A stretch of DNA of 64,000 nucleotides from assembly GCA_012845835.1 (NCBI GenBank), contig JABAKD010000001.1, positions 9,444,832 through 9,508,831 of the forward strand, given 5' to 3'. The notes beneath the pieces were generated by a model. That model worked only from the letters and a program-made list of their open reading frames with translations, searched no databases and was not told where the DNA came from. This DNA is from Undaria pinnatifida. Lineage: Eukaryota; Sar; Phaeophyceae; Laminariales; Alariaceae. The first letter of the stretch is position 1; every line of letters starts with the position of its first letter. Shown piece by piece: positions 23,915 to 35,999 of the stretch. The translations under genes were made by a program, and so were the position numbers.

Positions 23915-24950
23915 GTGATACAACAAGTCCATATCGCCACAAAAAAGTGTTTCCGAAGGATACGCATGTTGACTAAACTAGTCGGCGTTCAATTCAGGCA
24001 ATGCTGTGTACTCCATGAAGGATGTGCTGTCGTCTCCCTCGAATGTGTACGTTTGTCAATGTATTGAACATATCATCCACCCACCGGCGGTACGCCTTAG
24101 AGCATATAGTCTATAGTCCTATAAATTAGCAATAAGCTAAACGTTGAACCGACAACAAAGCCCGGATACGAAAAACTACACCAAAAACGGGCGGATATTA
24201 TTTGCCTCCTCCTAGCCTAAAAAGAATATACTCGTTTTCACGACCGTTGATCAACATCATATAGGACGGCAGGGGTCCGCCTCGTTTTTTCGGGACTCCC
24301 CACTCGAGGATTTCCATACCTCACCCGAAACATTGGTTTTGATGAATAAGGCACCCTTAACCGGATGAGCAATCCTATCGAGCAGGCATACCAAGAATTA
24401 GAGTGAAAAACGAAAAAAAAGATTGAACATTTTTAGGAGCCCTATCAGGCAGAAATGTTTGGCCAAAAGGTCCTACCCCTAAGATAGCGCACACCCGCTG
24501 AGAGCTCTCGGTTTAAGTACCTCCAACCCTATGATAGCGCTCTCCTCCTTGGATCCCTCTGTCAACGTGAAAACAGGCGCAAGAGAACGGCATAGAAGGC
24601 GAAACAGGAAGGACCGCTATGCAAGATGTGCAGGTACGGCCAAATGTTTGTGCTTCCTCTGTCACTTAAGTAAATCGCCGTGCGTTTTTGCAGGCTTTTA
24701 ACCGTGTCCGATGGCATTTTCGTTTAGATTTTTATAGTATTATCTTTGACATCCGGCAACGTACGGCATGAGCTGCAAAGTCGATCACTCTTGAACATAT
24801 CTAGAAATAGGAACTTACCGGCAATCCAAAAAGGAAGCCTGTGCGCGATTTTTAACTTTGACATCGCGTTTCGCTCCTGACAATATCCAGCGATACTCAC
24901 AAACACCTGCAGAATGAAGGCGAAAAATCGGGGAAACCTGTTGTACAAAC
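23915..24950. other. No gene seen
   Basis: AT-rich, with short frames only and no repeat recognised. Confidence 0.4.
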
Positions 24951-24954
24951 TAAC

Positions 24955-26695
24955 ATACCTCCTTGTATTACCATGTTGCCAGGTACCCTGGTATGCTTTT
25001 TGGATGACACCTCGCCGAACAATCAGTGTTCGTTATTCAGATCGTGAATTCATAATTCCCGAGTTGACAGCTAGCCAACAACAGCTTATTGTTGCAACAG
25101 TTATTCTCCAGCAACTGAAGCACGGCTACCCATCTAGTCAATGCTCCGTATCGTGGACTACTACGGAAGCAGTAGCATAACCGTCCGCACGATACGACTA
25201 ATACCCTCCCCCCACAGGCATCGACGTTATAAAACGCGCCACTCACAGCGTTAGCTAGACAACCAGGGTACATTTTTTGTTTTTTTTTGCGGTGACCCAA
25301 TACGGTGGTAAGGTGGATGTAGATCACAGATTGCGGGGTAGAGACGCTTCCCAAACGTTGTCTCTGAAAGTGGCCACAGAATAAAAAAAATCAAATCGCG
25401 CGACGCTGTCATCCGTATGCAAGAAAGTGCACACAAGGCGCCAAAGTCCGCCTCACAAGCGGTTCGTAGCAGGATGCAGCTCGCCCTTCACGCAACCCGC
25501 TGAACACCTCACGGCGCGCTTTGTGGGAGCAATATATGCCTGGTCGGTGAAACCTGGCATGCTCCCTCCCAGCATTGTCGGGATGGGAGGGTCTACATCT
25601 GGTCGTAAAGACTAGCTCCACGCATGATATTAGTACCCCCCCCCCCCTGAGGTTGGCATCGTTTAACATCGACGCTATACAACACGTTACCACTACGTCA
25701 GCTAGACAAGCAGCATGCCGTATTCCGCTTTGCGGTACCATGGTAGTGATCGAGTTACATCATACTGTGCGGGGTGGAGAAACGTCGCTCCGCACAAGGA
25801 GGGCGGTCGTGTCACGTATTGTGTGTATGGTCAGGGACCGACGAGACAGTTGCATAGAATAACCGTTGCTGCCTCCGTAAGTGGCCGCGAAAAAAACAAA
25901 ACCAAGCCATTCGATGTTTTCATACAAAAAGCGCAAGGTGACGAAATTCGCCAATCAAAAATTTCTTAGTGGGATGCAGCTCAACCTTCATGCGACTCGC
26001 GGAACACCTCGCGGCGCATCGCGCTTGGTGCACGCATTGTCTGCCTGGTCGGGGGAAAGCCCGACGTACTCCGTCCTGATACTACAGGGATGCGAAGGTT
26101 GATGGGTATACGCCTGCGGCCGTGCATGATATGAGTACACCCCCCTCCATCCCCCCCCTTCCTATATTATATACAGGTTGGGTTGGCGTCGGTTGGCAAC
26201 GACACTGTAAAACATGCCGCTCACTGCACGACCTAGACCACCAGGGTACCGTTTTTGTTTTTGTTTTTGGCGGTTGATCACAGCTCGCGGCCGATTTGGA
26301 TATTTTGTGTGGGGTGGAGAACGTTTACTCCGCACAAGGGGGATGATAATATCACGTACCTGGTGGTGTTTAGGGTAGGGCACCCACGAGGCAGTCACGT
26401 AGTACTCCCATTGTCTTCTCTGGAAGTGGCCATATCGGAAACTAAACTAGCTCATTGAAGCTGCCATCCAAATGCAAGTCTGCATCACAAGCAGTTCTTA
26501 GTAGAATGCAGCTCACCCTTCATGCGACACGCCGAACAACCCACGGCCCTTCGCGCTTGGTGCAAGCAATGTCTGCCCGATCGGTGAAAACCGACATGTT
26601 TCGTCCCGGTGTTGTAGGGATGCGAAGGTCTATGGTTTTTCGACTACTGCCATGCATGAATATCGAGTACACCCCCCCCCCCCATCCCCCCTATG
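24955..26695 (+). repeat. Tandem array of C-tract repeat, about 510-base units
   Basis: Units end in C-tracts at about 25200 (diverged), 25648, 26158 and 26693. Shared words in order are AGCTAGACCACCAGGGTACC, TGTGCGGGGTGGAGAACG, GGAAGTGGCCATA, GATGCAGCTCACCCTTCATG, GGTGAAAACCGACATG, CATACGACTACGGCCATGCA and GAGTAC-C(n). It lies directly upstream of the exon-like frame at 26807. Confidence 0.8.
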
Positions 26696-26806
26696 CCAAA
26701 CTATAAACACGAAAGCCTACAAAGGAAAGTATCTATTATACATCCTTTCGTCTATATTATATTTGTTTTTTCTTCGACGTAAAACAATCAGCGTTCATCA
26801 ATCCGG

Positions 26807-27286
26807 TTGCGCCCCCCCCCTCCCCCAAAACATGAACACAAACACCTAAAACAGGAACTTCTCCGGCAAATAGAAAAGGCGCCGGCAGCCACCCGAGACC
26901 TCGACCTCGAAGAGGACATATGCGATGCATTAAAGCAACTGCTCTCGTGGACCCCTCCTCCCCTGTGGGAGCGTAACCGCTTGAGATACAACGCCCATTT
27001 GGCCGCGGTTGCAGGCGTTTTGCTAAAAAAAACTACCCTCCCCGAAGGTTTCCGGGGTTGCTGGCCTAGGCCCGTAATTCCTGAACCTGCCATTGAGGAT
27101 ACTGACTGGGGCGGCCGTGGTGGTAGTGGTGGTTTGGGGAGTGGGGTCCGTGGTGGCTTTGCCGTAGAGGTGTTCCGGCCGGGGGTGGGTCTCCCCCAGG
27201 CGGCCGGAGGAGGCGCGCGCAGCAATGGGACGACGGTGCCCGGGGGCTGGTTCGTTACGGCCTGCGTTTCCAGGTACGCTTTATAG
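26807..27286 (+). CDS. Exon-like hypothetical frame after C-tract array
   Basis: The frame of 159 codons contains a charged helical part (LLRQIEKAPAATRDLDLEED) and then a segment with LLSWTPPPLWERNRLRYNAH. A Gly-rich tail follows. A C-rich tract precedes the frame, and TTTCCAG|GTACGC near its end could be a donor at about 27272. This is the most protein-like unassigned frame outside the 53-59 kb gene. Family not recognised. The true start may be an acceptor near 26830 rather than the ATG. Confidence 0.4.
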   Translation: MRPPPPPKHEHKHLKQELLRQIEKAPAATRDLDLEEDICDALKQLLSWTPPPLWERNRLRYNAHLAAVAGVLLKKTTLPEGFRGCWPRPVIPEPAIEDTDWGGRGGSGGLGSGVRGGFAVEVFRPGVGLPQAAGGGARSNGTTVPGGWFVTACVSRYAL

Positions 27287-27348
27287 GTTTGTGCGCATAC
27301 ACTGAAAAGCAGCACCAAGTAATATAGTAATATGTTTCCATCCAACAG

Positions 27349-27450
27349 CATGAGCTTCAGCGTCGATCACTCAGGAATATTCTCAGAAAGAAGAATAAGA
27401 TCAAAAGAAACCAAATTCTCAGAAAAAAAAATAAAATTAAGGGAAATATA
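27349..27450 (+). pseudogene. MSFSVDHS block, related to 10.92 kb
   Basis: The words AGCATGAGCTTCAGCGTCGA and TCACTCA, then an A-rich part with AAAATTAAGGG, repeat those at 10918-10985. Here the frame reads MSFSVDHSGIFSERRIR and stops near 27450. At 10.92 kb it reads MSFNVDHSRTVSKRRKLR. This could be a shared 5' exon, or part of a repeat. Confidence 0.4.
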
Positions 27451-27459
27451 AAACGGATA

Positions 27460-28735
27460 CCTTTGCACGTTCATTTTAAGAGTTCATGGAGTAGTAGCAT
27501 GGAAAAAAATCCGAGTCTAACTCGAAGGAACGTCGGAAAAAATCATATTACCCCGTTTATGGCACATAGGGCGTCCTTGCTTATCCATGCAGTTTGCAAG
27601 GTTGTTTATTGTCACTATAACGACAATATATGCCGGCACCTATAAAAAGTACCAGGTATGCAGATGTGAAAATTATAGTATTACTGCGACTATTTTTTTG
27701 TCATCCGATAACGTTGCAGAGCGTTTTTGAATCAGACACAAAACGAATTCGTGCTCGTAGTGTTTTCGCCTTTCTTTTCGGAGGCGCATTATCTCCTTTG
27801 GTAGTTGAGGGGGAAGAGGTGGCGATAACAAACTTGCCAACAGTTGCGATCAAAACAACGACGAGTGCGTTATTTTCGAGAGAATAGGAAGAGTGCGCAT
27901 CAGTACGAGTATCGGCCATACTTCACGCGTGTCGTGCAGCTCCTTTCGTTGCGAATCGGACACCCCTTTGTCCCAGTAGACCGGACTGCTTCGTGTAGCT
28001 GATGCCGAGTGGTCGACTTTTCCGATTGTTATGATTATTTTTGCCACATCCGAGAGTGTATAGTCTGTGTCAATCGCAAAAACATGACGAAGAAACAACG
28101 GTACAAATCCCGGCATTATTTTCCTCTGAAGCACCCAAAGGATAGGGCTGTGCGTTGGCTGTAGTTCGTGGTTAGACACCAGTTGGGTGGCCGAGCAAAG
28201 GGCAACCTGATTAAGTCTTTAATAAAAAGCACCATACGTGGAGCCCCAAACGAACCAATTCAGACGCACAGACACAGGTTTCCGCAAGTTATCGCACACG
28301 ACCAACTGCAATACCTAGCCAAGCAATAACCGATCGGTGACTAATAGGCAGCCAACTTCCAGTCCTACGAAAAGGACGAACGCGAAACGAGGTCAACTAT
28401 TATCAAATCGAACCCCACACAAAACTGTCAAGAAATATGTAAAGGAAAAACGTGCGCTGTCCAAGGCGTAAGGCCCACTTTTCTACGCTAAAATCTAGTA
28501 GTTTTGTTGAAAGTCAAGGAAAACTAAGGCCATGTTCCTGTCTGGCAAGGGATGCATGTGCTGTTTCCCGACACATTTTCCCCCGGAGGCTACACTGCCG
28601 GTCTTCTCATGAGAAAGGACCCCACAAAAAGCGTAGCCTAAAAATTACCAGGAAACAAGAAATTCGACAGCTGTAACATTGAGCTGAGTGTAGGACACGC
28701 CTTTCTTATATAAAAAGTATAGCAACACAACGTAC
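27460..28735. other. No gene seen
   Basis: AT-rich. Frames are short and not protein-like. Confidence 0.4.
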
Positions 28736-28739
28736 CAGT

Positions 28740-29450
28740 ATCAGTTTCTTATCAGGAGGCCGGTACTGTATATAACCAGGTCACCGGTGCCCTTCTTCGT
28801 ATCATACGCCCTTTCATTTTTTGCGCCAAAGTATGCCTCCAAGCTGAGGCCCACCTGCCACGCCCCCCCACCTTATTAAACTGACGGAGATGCAATTAGT
28901 ATTATTAGTAGTTTGTTTGCAATTCGACAATGTTCAGGGCGTATGTTAATCGGACACATATTGATCGAATGCTCATACTGTACTCACCTCTCGGAATTAA
29001 GGGCTACCTTAACGCGAAATGAGGCCAACTATTCTCGCATTGACCCCTGGAGGCTATAACTAGACCACCGATGCCGTTCTTTATACGCCGTTTGTTTTTT
29101 GCGCCAAAGCGCCTCCAAGCCAACCGAGCTGCGGCCCACTCAAACCCCCCCCCCCTGATTGAACTGGCACGCACCCGATCATTATGTCTTCATTTGCCAT
29201 CCGACAATGTGCCGAGCGTGTTTTGAGCAGACCTATATATACTGACGGCTCATACTATACACACCTCTCTGAATTAAGGGGAATCTTAACGCGAGAGGAG
29301 GCGAACTATTCTCACATCGACCCCTGGAGGCTATACCAAGGCCACCGATGCCGTCCTTCATACGCCGATTTTTTTTTGCCACGAAGGTACGCCTCCAAGC
29401 CGCCCGTTCTGAGGCCCACTCGCAACGCACCCCCCTGATCGGACTGGAGG
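28740..29450. repeat. Tandem units of about 280 bases
   Basis: ACCCCTGGAGGCTATA, CACCGATGCCGT, TACGCCG and CGCCTCCAAGCC recur near 28760, 29042 and 29320. The last unit is open from 29184 to 29438 (84 codons, words YTDGSYYTHLSELRG and IDPWRLYQGHRCRPSYADFF). The middle unit has a stop at the WRLYQ position. Confidence 0.7.
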
Positions 29451-31680
29451 AGATGCAGCGACGAGATAAGGCCGTACTTCTTGGGCGTGCGAAACCCAGC
29501 GCCCATTGGGCATGCGGCATATCAATGATGGAATGCTCGTACTGACAGACTGTCTGATAACACTGGACCGCGCTACTCCATCCTGATCCGACTGGCGAGG
29601 ATGCAGCGACAAGATAAGGCCGTGTCTTCGCGGGTGTGCGCAACCCGAATCCCATTGGACAAAGCCGAGCCTTCGCGGAGGTCTGTAAGTCTGAGCACAA
29701 TGGATAGTAGGAATGGCAGCGACGGGGTACTGTCAGGGGTCCCGGTGACACTAGACCCCACCGCCCAATCCGGATTCGACTGGGGAGGATGAAGTGACGA
29801 TATATAAACCCATCTCTTCGCGGGCGGGCGCAATGCGGAGTCCAATGGACAAGCGTAAACGCCAGGTTGGCATAGCACCGCGCTATAGATGGGCATACCT
29901 AATCGGCGTCCCCGAATTTCACCCAAGATTTTGGGGACAAACTACTTGGAACTAGTTTGGGATTTGTTTTTGCGGTGGGAAAATGGTGAAGGGTTGTAGC
30001 GCTTTGACGACGGGAAACCCGGGGTCACTGTTCGGGCGGGAAGTCGACGAGATAAGGCCATGACTTTGCGAGCATGCACAGCCCGCTGTTATTCACTAGA
30101 TGGAAAAGGGAAAGACTGGGAGGAGAGGGAGAAGGTTGCGGCTTTGCGGGCAGGCGGACCTCGATGCTATCGTGCTGTCGCAGCGTAACCCACCTGAAAC
30201 TGGAGGCACGTTTCTGGAGATAAAATATTGGAACTGGTCTGCTTGTTTTTTAGTAGTACGAGGGTTAAAGCTGTGATGGGATGATGCCGGGAAACTCTGT
30301 GCCATTGGCAGGCGGGAGTGCACCGACCAGATAAATGCCGAGCTTTTAACGGGCGTGTGCAGTCCGTTGCCATTCATTGGAGTGAAAAGCGAAGCCTGCG
30401 AGGAAAAGACAAATGCCCCGCCTTTGGAGGGCAGTCGGACCCCGGTGTCATCGCACGTACGTTTCTGGAGCCTAAATATTTGGGATTTATGTGGGATTTG
30501 TCTTTGCAGTAGTATACGGGTTCAGGCTGTGACGGGATGATTCCGGGAATCCCGGTGCTATTGGGTGGGCTGGAGTGCGGCGGCCAGAAAAAGTCGAGCG
30601 TTGACGGGCGTGTCCAACCCAGTGCCATTCATTGGACGGCGAGGAGGGGAAGAAGGCAGCACTTTTGGAGGGCCGGCAGACCCCGGTGTTCATGGGGAAG
30701 GCCAGACTCTAGTGGCAGGGTAGTATCGGCTGAAAAGCAACACGGGTAGTTGTTCTACATCGGAAAAAAGCATGCACAATATACATTGTCGGAAGGGAAA
30801 AGGAAAGCGTGTCATCAAATCCAGTGCCGTTCATTGGACATGCAGTATTGCATTGGAATATGGTCTCGAAAAATCTTGTACCATGAGAGGGCCAGGAGCG
30901 TAGCGGCGAACTGACGCCGCGCTTTCTATGGGCATGCATAATCCGTTTAGACGTGCATCTACGTTTGGGGGGATACCTGTGGTAGAAATGGTTTTGTAAT
31001 TTTCTTTGTAGTTGTATAAGGGTCAACTTACTCGTTCTTTTTCATTGGACGGACAGAGGAAATCCTCGACCGAACATTGCCGGGATTTTGACAGGCGTGG
31101 GCAACCCGGTACGCATTAGGTACGCGCAAATGAGGGCATGAGATTATGTCAAGTAATGGTGCCATTGGAGGGGTGGGGGTGAGGTAACGAGATGGTTCTA
31201 AGCTGTCGACGGGAATGCACAACCCGTTCCTGGTCATGTCCGCAGGCAACAGCAGCTCGGATTGCCGTCGCCACGACAGTCGTAGGTTGCGGTAGCTTGC
31301 TCTGCCTTTTGACATGGCCCCCGGAGGTCGCGGCAGCTTGCGTTGACGTTGCCACACCAGCACCGCTGCTTCGACAACCGAGTCTAATTACGCACGACAC
31401 AATACACAAGTTTCATGAGCTTGTTAAGCATCATGTTTACCTATCCGTCGAATGATACAGGTAAAAACAACATTAAACAGACGGAGATTCGGCGACCGGA
31501 TAATACCGGTCTCTTTGCAACGCGTGTGCAACCCGGTGCCCATTGGACAGGTGGTACACTCGTGACGAGACAACGCCGAGGAGCTTGGTGAAATTACGTA
31601 GGCGGCACTAGAAAATGCCGCGCCGTGAACTGACAGACAAAACTTGGTGCCCATGAGAGGATATGGCCATGTTTCGTTCA
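29450..31680. repeat. Degenerate tandem array with CCCATTGGACA core
   Basis: Eight or more units near 29460, 29600, 29790, 30045, 30320, 30580, 31185 and 31505 share CGACGAGATAAGGCCG, GGGCGTG(C/T)GCAACCC and (C/A)CATT(C/G)GAC. Some add GTTTCTGGAG..ATATTTGG-type blocks. No gene is supported. Confidence 0.65.
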
Positions 31681-32051
31681 TATTTATGACGAGAGAATGT
31701 GAGTTTCTAATTTATTCCAGCCAAACAAAAGGAAACCCTTTAGAGATCGCTGTTCAAACCACCGCCGACCGAAATCCCACCTTCCACACCAGCGCACACA
31801 AGTTGCCGACAGTTTTCAATATCCTGCTTTGCTATAAATAGTTCGTATTATCCCAACAGCCGAATGTTAGGTATGTATGCATCCAACGCTGGTTTCGCTC
31901 CACAGCCTCGGTTGCACGGACAATTAACCAAATGAACCGCTGTACCAGGCACACCAACCGGTCTGGGTGAAAGAGGGCCGGTGGGTCTATTAATACGAAA
32001 TCCAAGGTCGATTAGGATTCCTTCTAGAGCGGCTTACTAATAGTATATACT

Positions 32052-32900
32052 ATAAAACTAAGAATACACTTCAGCTGTGAGATCGAATATATTGTCGAAA
32101 ATCATCCCTGCAGGTTGTGTGTGATACTCCGATCGCGCGTGTTGCTGTGTGTGTCCTCATTAAGGATATAGATCGGCGACTCCCCTTGGAACAGTAGTGT
32201 GGCTTGTACCAGGGTCAACAGGGTGATGTTAGTCAGTCTGTGGGCGGAAACTATAAAACCCGCTTTTGATGGGGACAACATCTGACAGCTGTGGCAGGAA
32301 ATGCATCAGTTTATCAACTGTATCCTGTAAGTCGTACATCCAGTGAGGAGAGGGCGGAGTGTTTGAAGGGGTGGGGGGTTTGGGGGGGGGGGGGGGGGGG
32401 GGGATTTCCAACAGCTTTAGGTCGCATAGATGTAGGGTTTTGCTATACACTTGATGCTAGGTCTAGGTGATGATGCGGGTGGTGGGGAAGGAGGGGGCGC
32501 TGGGGGGGCGTTGGGGGCGGGGGGTTGAACTGGAGCTACGGCATGGATGGCGTGCTTATTACTCTGGCATATTTTGATTTTAGGTGGGGCGTTTGAACAA
32601 GAGGGAGCGGGGAGGAAAAGGGGGGGGGAGGGGGGGGGAGGGGGGGGGGGGGGGGGGGGGCGGAAATGAATTGGAGCTACGGCATGGATGGCTAGGAAAA
32701 TAATGAGGTGATATCAGCTGCGTGGTAGTATTTCTTAATCTGGCAGATTTTGATTTTAGGTGGGGCGTTGGAACAAGAGGGATCGGCGGGGGGGGGGGAG
32801 GCGGGCGGGATAATTCAATATGTGCGCGGAAACTATAAATCTTTCAAGGGGACAAATCTGACCGTTGTAGAAGGAATGCATCAGTTTATATCACTTGCCT
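32052..32900 (+). repeat. CAGCTG-family element with G-tracts
   Basis: Family end at 32052-32300, then G-runs at about 32380-32403, 32640-32660 and 32789-32799. GGAGCTACGGCATGGATGGC occurs near 32532 and 32672. The later GCGCGGAAACTATAAA and GGGGACAAATCTGAC words repeat the first part. Confidence 0.7.
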
Positions 32901-32999
32901 GGTATTGATTATTATGCTAGCAGATTTGGTGTTAGGTGTGGTATACAAAACAAAGTTTTACAGCTTCGTGGTGTGTTATTGTACATGGATCGCAAGATA

Positions 33000-33260
33000 A
33001 AACATTTCAATCGATGGGTGTGACCATGTAGTTACCATGATTTTGCCGTGCCGATGTGGGGCTCTGAAGTCGCTAATTATAAGACAGAGATACATATCGC
33101 AAAATGCAACAAGCGAGGTGATGTGGTCATGCAATGCCACCACCATTGAGCACGATGGGGAGATTTGCAAATCGTCAGTAATTACATGGTTACACCTATC
33201 GATTGACATGATTCTACCGTGCCGATGTGGGGCTCTGAGATTGCCAATTATAAAATTATA
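33000..33260. repeat. Tandem duplication, about 180-base unit
   Basis: GTGCCGATGTGGGGCTCTGA with flanking TCGATTGACATGATT or CCATGATTTTGCC occurs near 33048 and 33220. Confidence 0.8.
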
Positions 33261-34050
33261 TGTGTTATCGGTTTCGCATGCGAAACGGCGTATATCTCAG
33301 CAGCGTTTGCGCTACGCCAGTCCTATCATCTCGTTGTAGATAAGTTCGGTGCGCCTTCACGACGCAGCCGGCCCTACCGCACAACGCGCAAGACACCACA
33401 TCGCTCGAAATTCGGAGCTAGATTTCTGCGACAACGGGGAAAGTGCACGCGTTAAGCGGTGCGTCTATGGAATATCTCGACAAGGCCATTCTACAGCCGT
33501 CCTTCTTTTGGTTGTGATCCCCCCCATCCTTTGACATAAATCTTACCGGAATCCACCGGCAGTGGTGTCTGTCTTATCTTTCGTGGTATATGGTATATAT
33601 GGTGTCGGTTTCGCGTGCGTAACACGCCTTAACTCATACTTCGTAGAAGTGTATGCACAATCATATGCCAATCGGCCCCTATCGCCGTGTAGATAAACGC
33701 AGCATGCGCTCACGACACGGCCAGCCCTGCTCGCCAAGGTTCTTCCAATTACTACAAGCGGTGGCATCATTGTGTCGTTGTACCTGAACAGGCGAGCACC
33801 CACCGTTTTTTTTTCGGGGGATACGGACAGATGATGCGGTCGCTATAAAGCGGAGTGTTATCTTCCGCAATAACGATAGTAAAGCTATATGTCAAGTGTG
33901 ATGATTCTTCAGCAGTGCCTGGGGAGGGAGGCTTGACCCTTAAGGCTTGTGACTGGAGGCGGTAGGGAGACAAAACATGAAGGTACACCTATAGTTTCCG
34001 TGGAATATTGTAGGATGTTGTATACATCGTTTACGCAATTTTTCCGTGGT
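33260..34050. repeat. Two diverged copies with TATCGGTTTCGC
   Basis: TCGGTTTCGC(A/G)TGCG, TAGATAA and CACGAC(G/A)C(A/G)GCC(G/A)GCCCT recur at about 33270-33370 and 33605-33730. No gene is seen. Confidence 0.45.
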
Positions 34051-34800
34051 CGTGTGGGTTACGCAGCATTACCCACTGAGCTACCCAGTGACTTGACTCA
34101 GTGTGGCTCAGTCGGTAGTGCAATATAACAAACAAACTTTGTGTTTTCGAGTTCATTAACCGATTCTCGCCGACGGAACAGGGATCTCCAGGGCTCTCTC
34201 CTCGCCACATACTACTGGTAGTGTCTAGGAATATCCTGTTGATATCAGTAAGTATTCATAATGTTTCCAGCAGTGCACGCTCGAAAAAAACAAATAAATA
34301 TGAAGTCGGTGAGATTCGAACCCACGTCACACGCCTGTTAGTACGTACACTCTCCACTAGACCACTTAGTCGCGTACCTTACTACAGTAGCTCAGTGGGT
34401 AGTGCTATGTAATTCACAATGTTTCCAGCAGCGCACGCTCGAAAAAAACAAATAAATATGAAGTCGGTGAGATTCGAACCCACGACACACGCATGTTAAT
34501 ACGTACACTCTCCACTAGACCGCTTAGTCGCGTACCTTACTACAGTGGCTCAGTGGGTAGTGCTATGTAATCAGCACAATATATATATATGTTGTCGACT
34601 TCGTTGATTGAATCTCGCTGACTTCGTAACAGGGATCTCCGGGGCTCTCCCCTGGCCACGTACTAGTGCCTAGGAACACACCATCATAGCTATTCATAAC
34701 ATCTCCAGCGCGCACGCTCGAAAAGAACATATGTGAAGTCGGTGAAATCGTTGGTTGTATGGCACTACCCACTGAGCCACTGAGTGATGTGACTTAGTAG
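34050..34800. repeat. tRNA-derived modules in both orientations (family 2)
   Basis: Two tandem units of about 180 bases (34258 and 34421) carry, on the minus strand, the A box TGGTCTAGTGG and the B box GGTTCGAATCT within a T-arm. On the plus strand the A box TGGCTCAGTGG occurs near 34388 and 34550. Further A boxes lie near 34070 (minus), 34112 (plus) and 34770 (minus). Anticodon stems do not pair, so these are not tRNA genes. Confidence 0.65.
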
Positions 34801-35730
34801 CTCCGTCTGAAGTATGTATAACCAACATATGCCTGGATGCTCGGTATTTTCATTTGTGTTTGATGTTGGCGCTAACGCTGCTTGTTGTCGGATGGCAAAG
34901 GAAACAACAATATGAAAGCTAACGTATAATTCTACATAAAAGTATAATCTATTTCGAGTTGTCCGTGGGCGACCACCTAGGTCGCGATCTCGCTACCGTA
35001 TATGGCAGAGTATGGCATACCCCTTCGGACGAATTTCTGTGCTAATTTCTCGACAACCGGAATAATTCGATCGCTGAGCGACGTGTCTATGGAAAGATCT
35101 CGACGAGGTCTTCCGGAAGCCGCCATTCTCGTTACGTTTGCCCCCCTGGTTTTGGAGGAAAACGGGTCTGAAGTTCTCCCCAGGGTGTGTGTTATACACT
35201 CTCATATACCGTTTTAACCCCCTTTGGGCCTTAAGAGGGGAAAAAATGTCGAAAAATTAAATAAGGCGATCTCTGCATCGGCCAAACGAAGCAGTTCGGG
35301 CTGCTGCGTGGGGTGGGGTGGGGTGGGGGTAGGGGTCCAAACTGCAATGCGAAAATGAGTTGTACCCACCGTGGGCAGCATGTCGATATATATGCTCGTC
35401 TTGCTGCTGCGCGCTCTTCCTACTGTAGAGGCTTTATAAGATCACATTTGTCGTTATCTCGGTCGTTAGCCCCCTTAGCGATCCCCCTTCGTGTTTTGGG
35501 GAACACCGCTTGGAATTATTGTGGGATGCGCCACCAAAGGGTTACTATGAGCGTCCTGCTTCAAACTCCGCCAATGACCAAGAAAAACAGGAGGTGGAGT
35601 GGGTTGGGGGAGGGGAACCGGGGGGGGGGAGGGAGGGAGGGAGGGGGGTAGGGGGATAGGAAGGGGTGGGGGATGAGGGGGGGGGGGGGGGGGGGGGGGG
35701 GGAAGTAAAGGAGGGGGGGAGTAGGGGATC
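34800..35730. other. No gene; G-rich run at 35616-35702
   Basis: It includes at least 22 consecutive G near 35680-35702 within 100 bases of G/A. Proline-only frames on the minus strand result from this. Confidence 0.6.
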
Positions 35731-35989
35731 CATGCTACGATAGAGGTATTACTTTTCTTCTTAAATTGTTTCTGAATGACGGGGCTCCTGTACCCAAAAA
35801 CGTCGGAAATTCCCCATTTTTTTTTCATTACCCTCGTTGTATATCTAGTAGGCCAGATGGGATTTTTCATCCGGTAGCAGTTCTACTTTTTTCTCCAAAT
35901 CAGTTTTTGGGTTAAGAATGACATGTGTTAAGCTCCGAAATTGAGGAACCCCAGAAAAAATGTGGTGCACCTCTATCGTAGCACGCGTC
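35731..35989 (+). mobile_element. MITE copy 1 (CTATCGTAGC family)
   Basis: About 259 bases bounded by TGCTACGATAGAGGT and ACCTCTATCGTAGCACG, which are inverted. The interior has TTCTGAATGACGGGGCTCC and ATTGAGGAACC. No coding capacity. Confidence 0.85.
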
Positions 35990-35999
35990 AGAGGGGGGT

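Noticed and set aside
34310-34380. Possible tRNA-Val gene (minus strand, AAC in loop)
   Set aside because: A and B boxes are good, but the anticodon stem does not pair and the acceptor stem has a mismatch. It is part of a tandem repeat.
35475-35870. Proline-rich minus frame of 131 codons
   Set aside because: Comes from the G-run on the plus strand and from a MITE.
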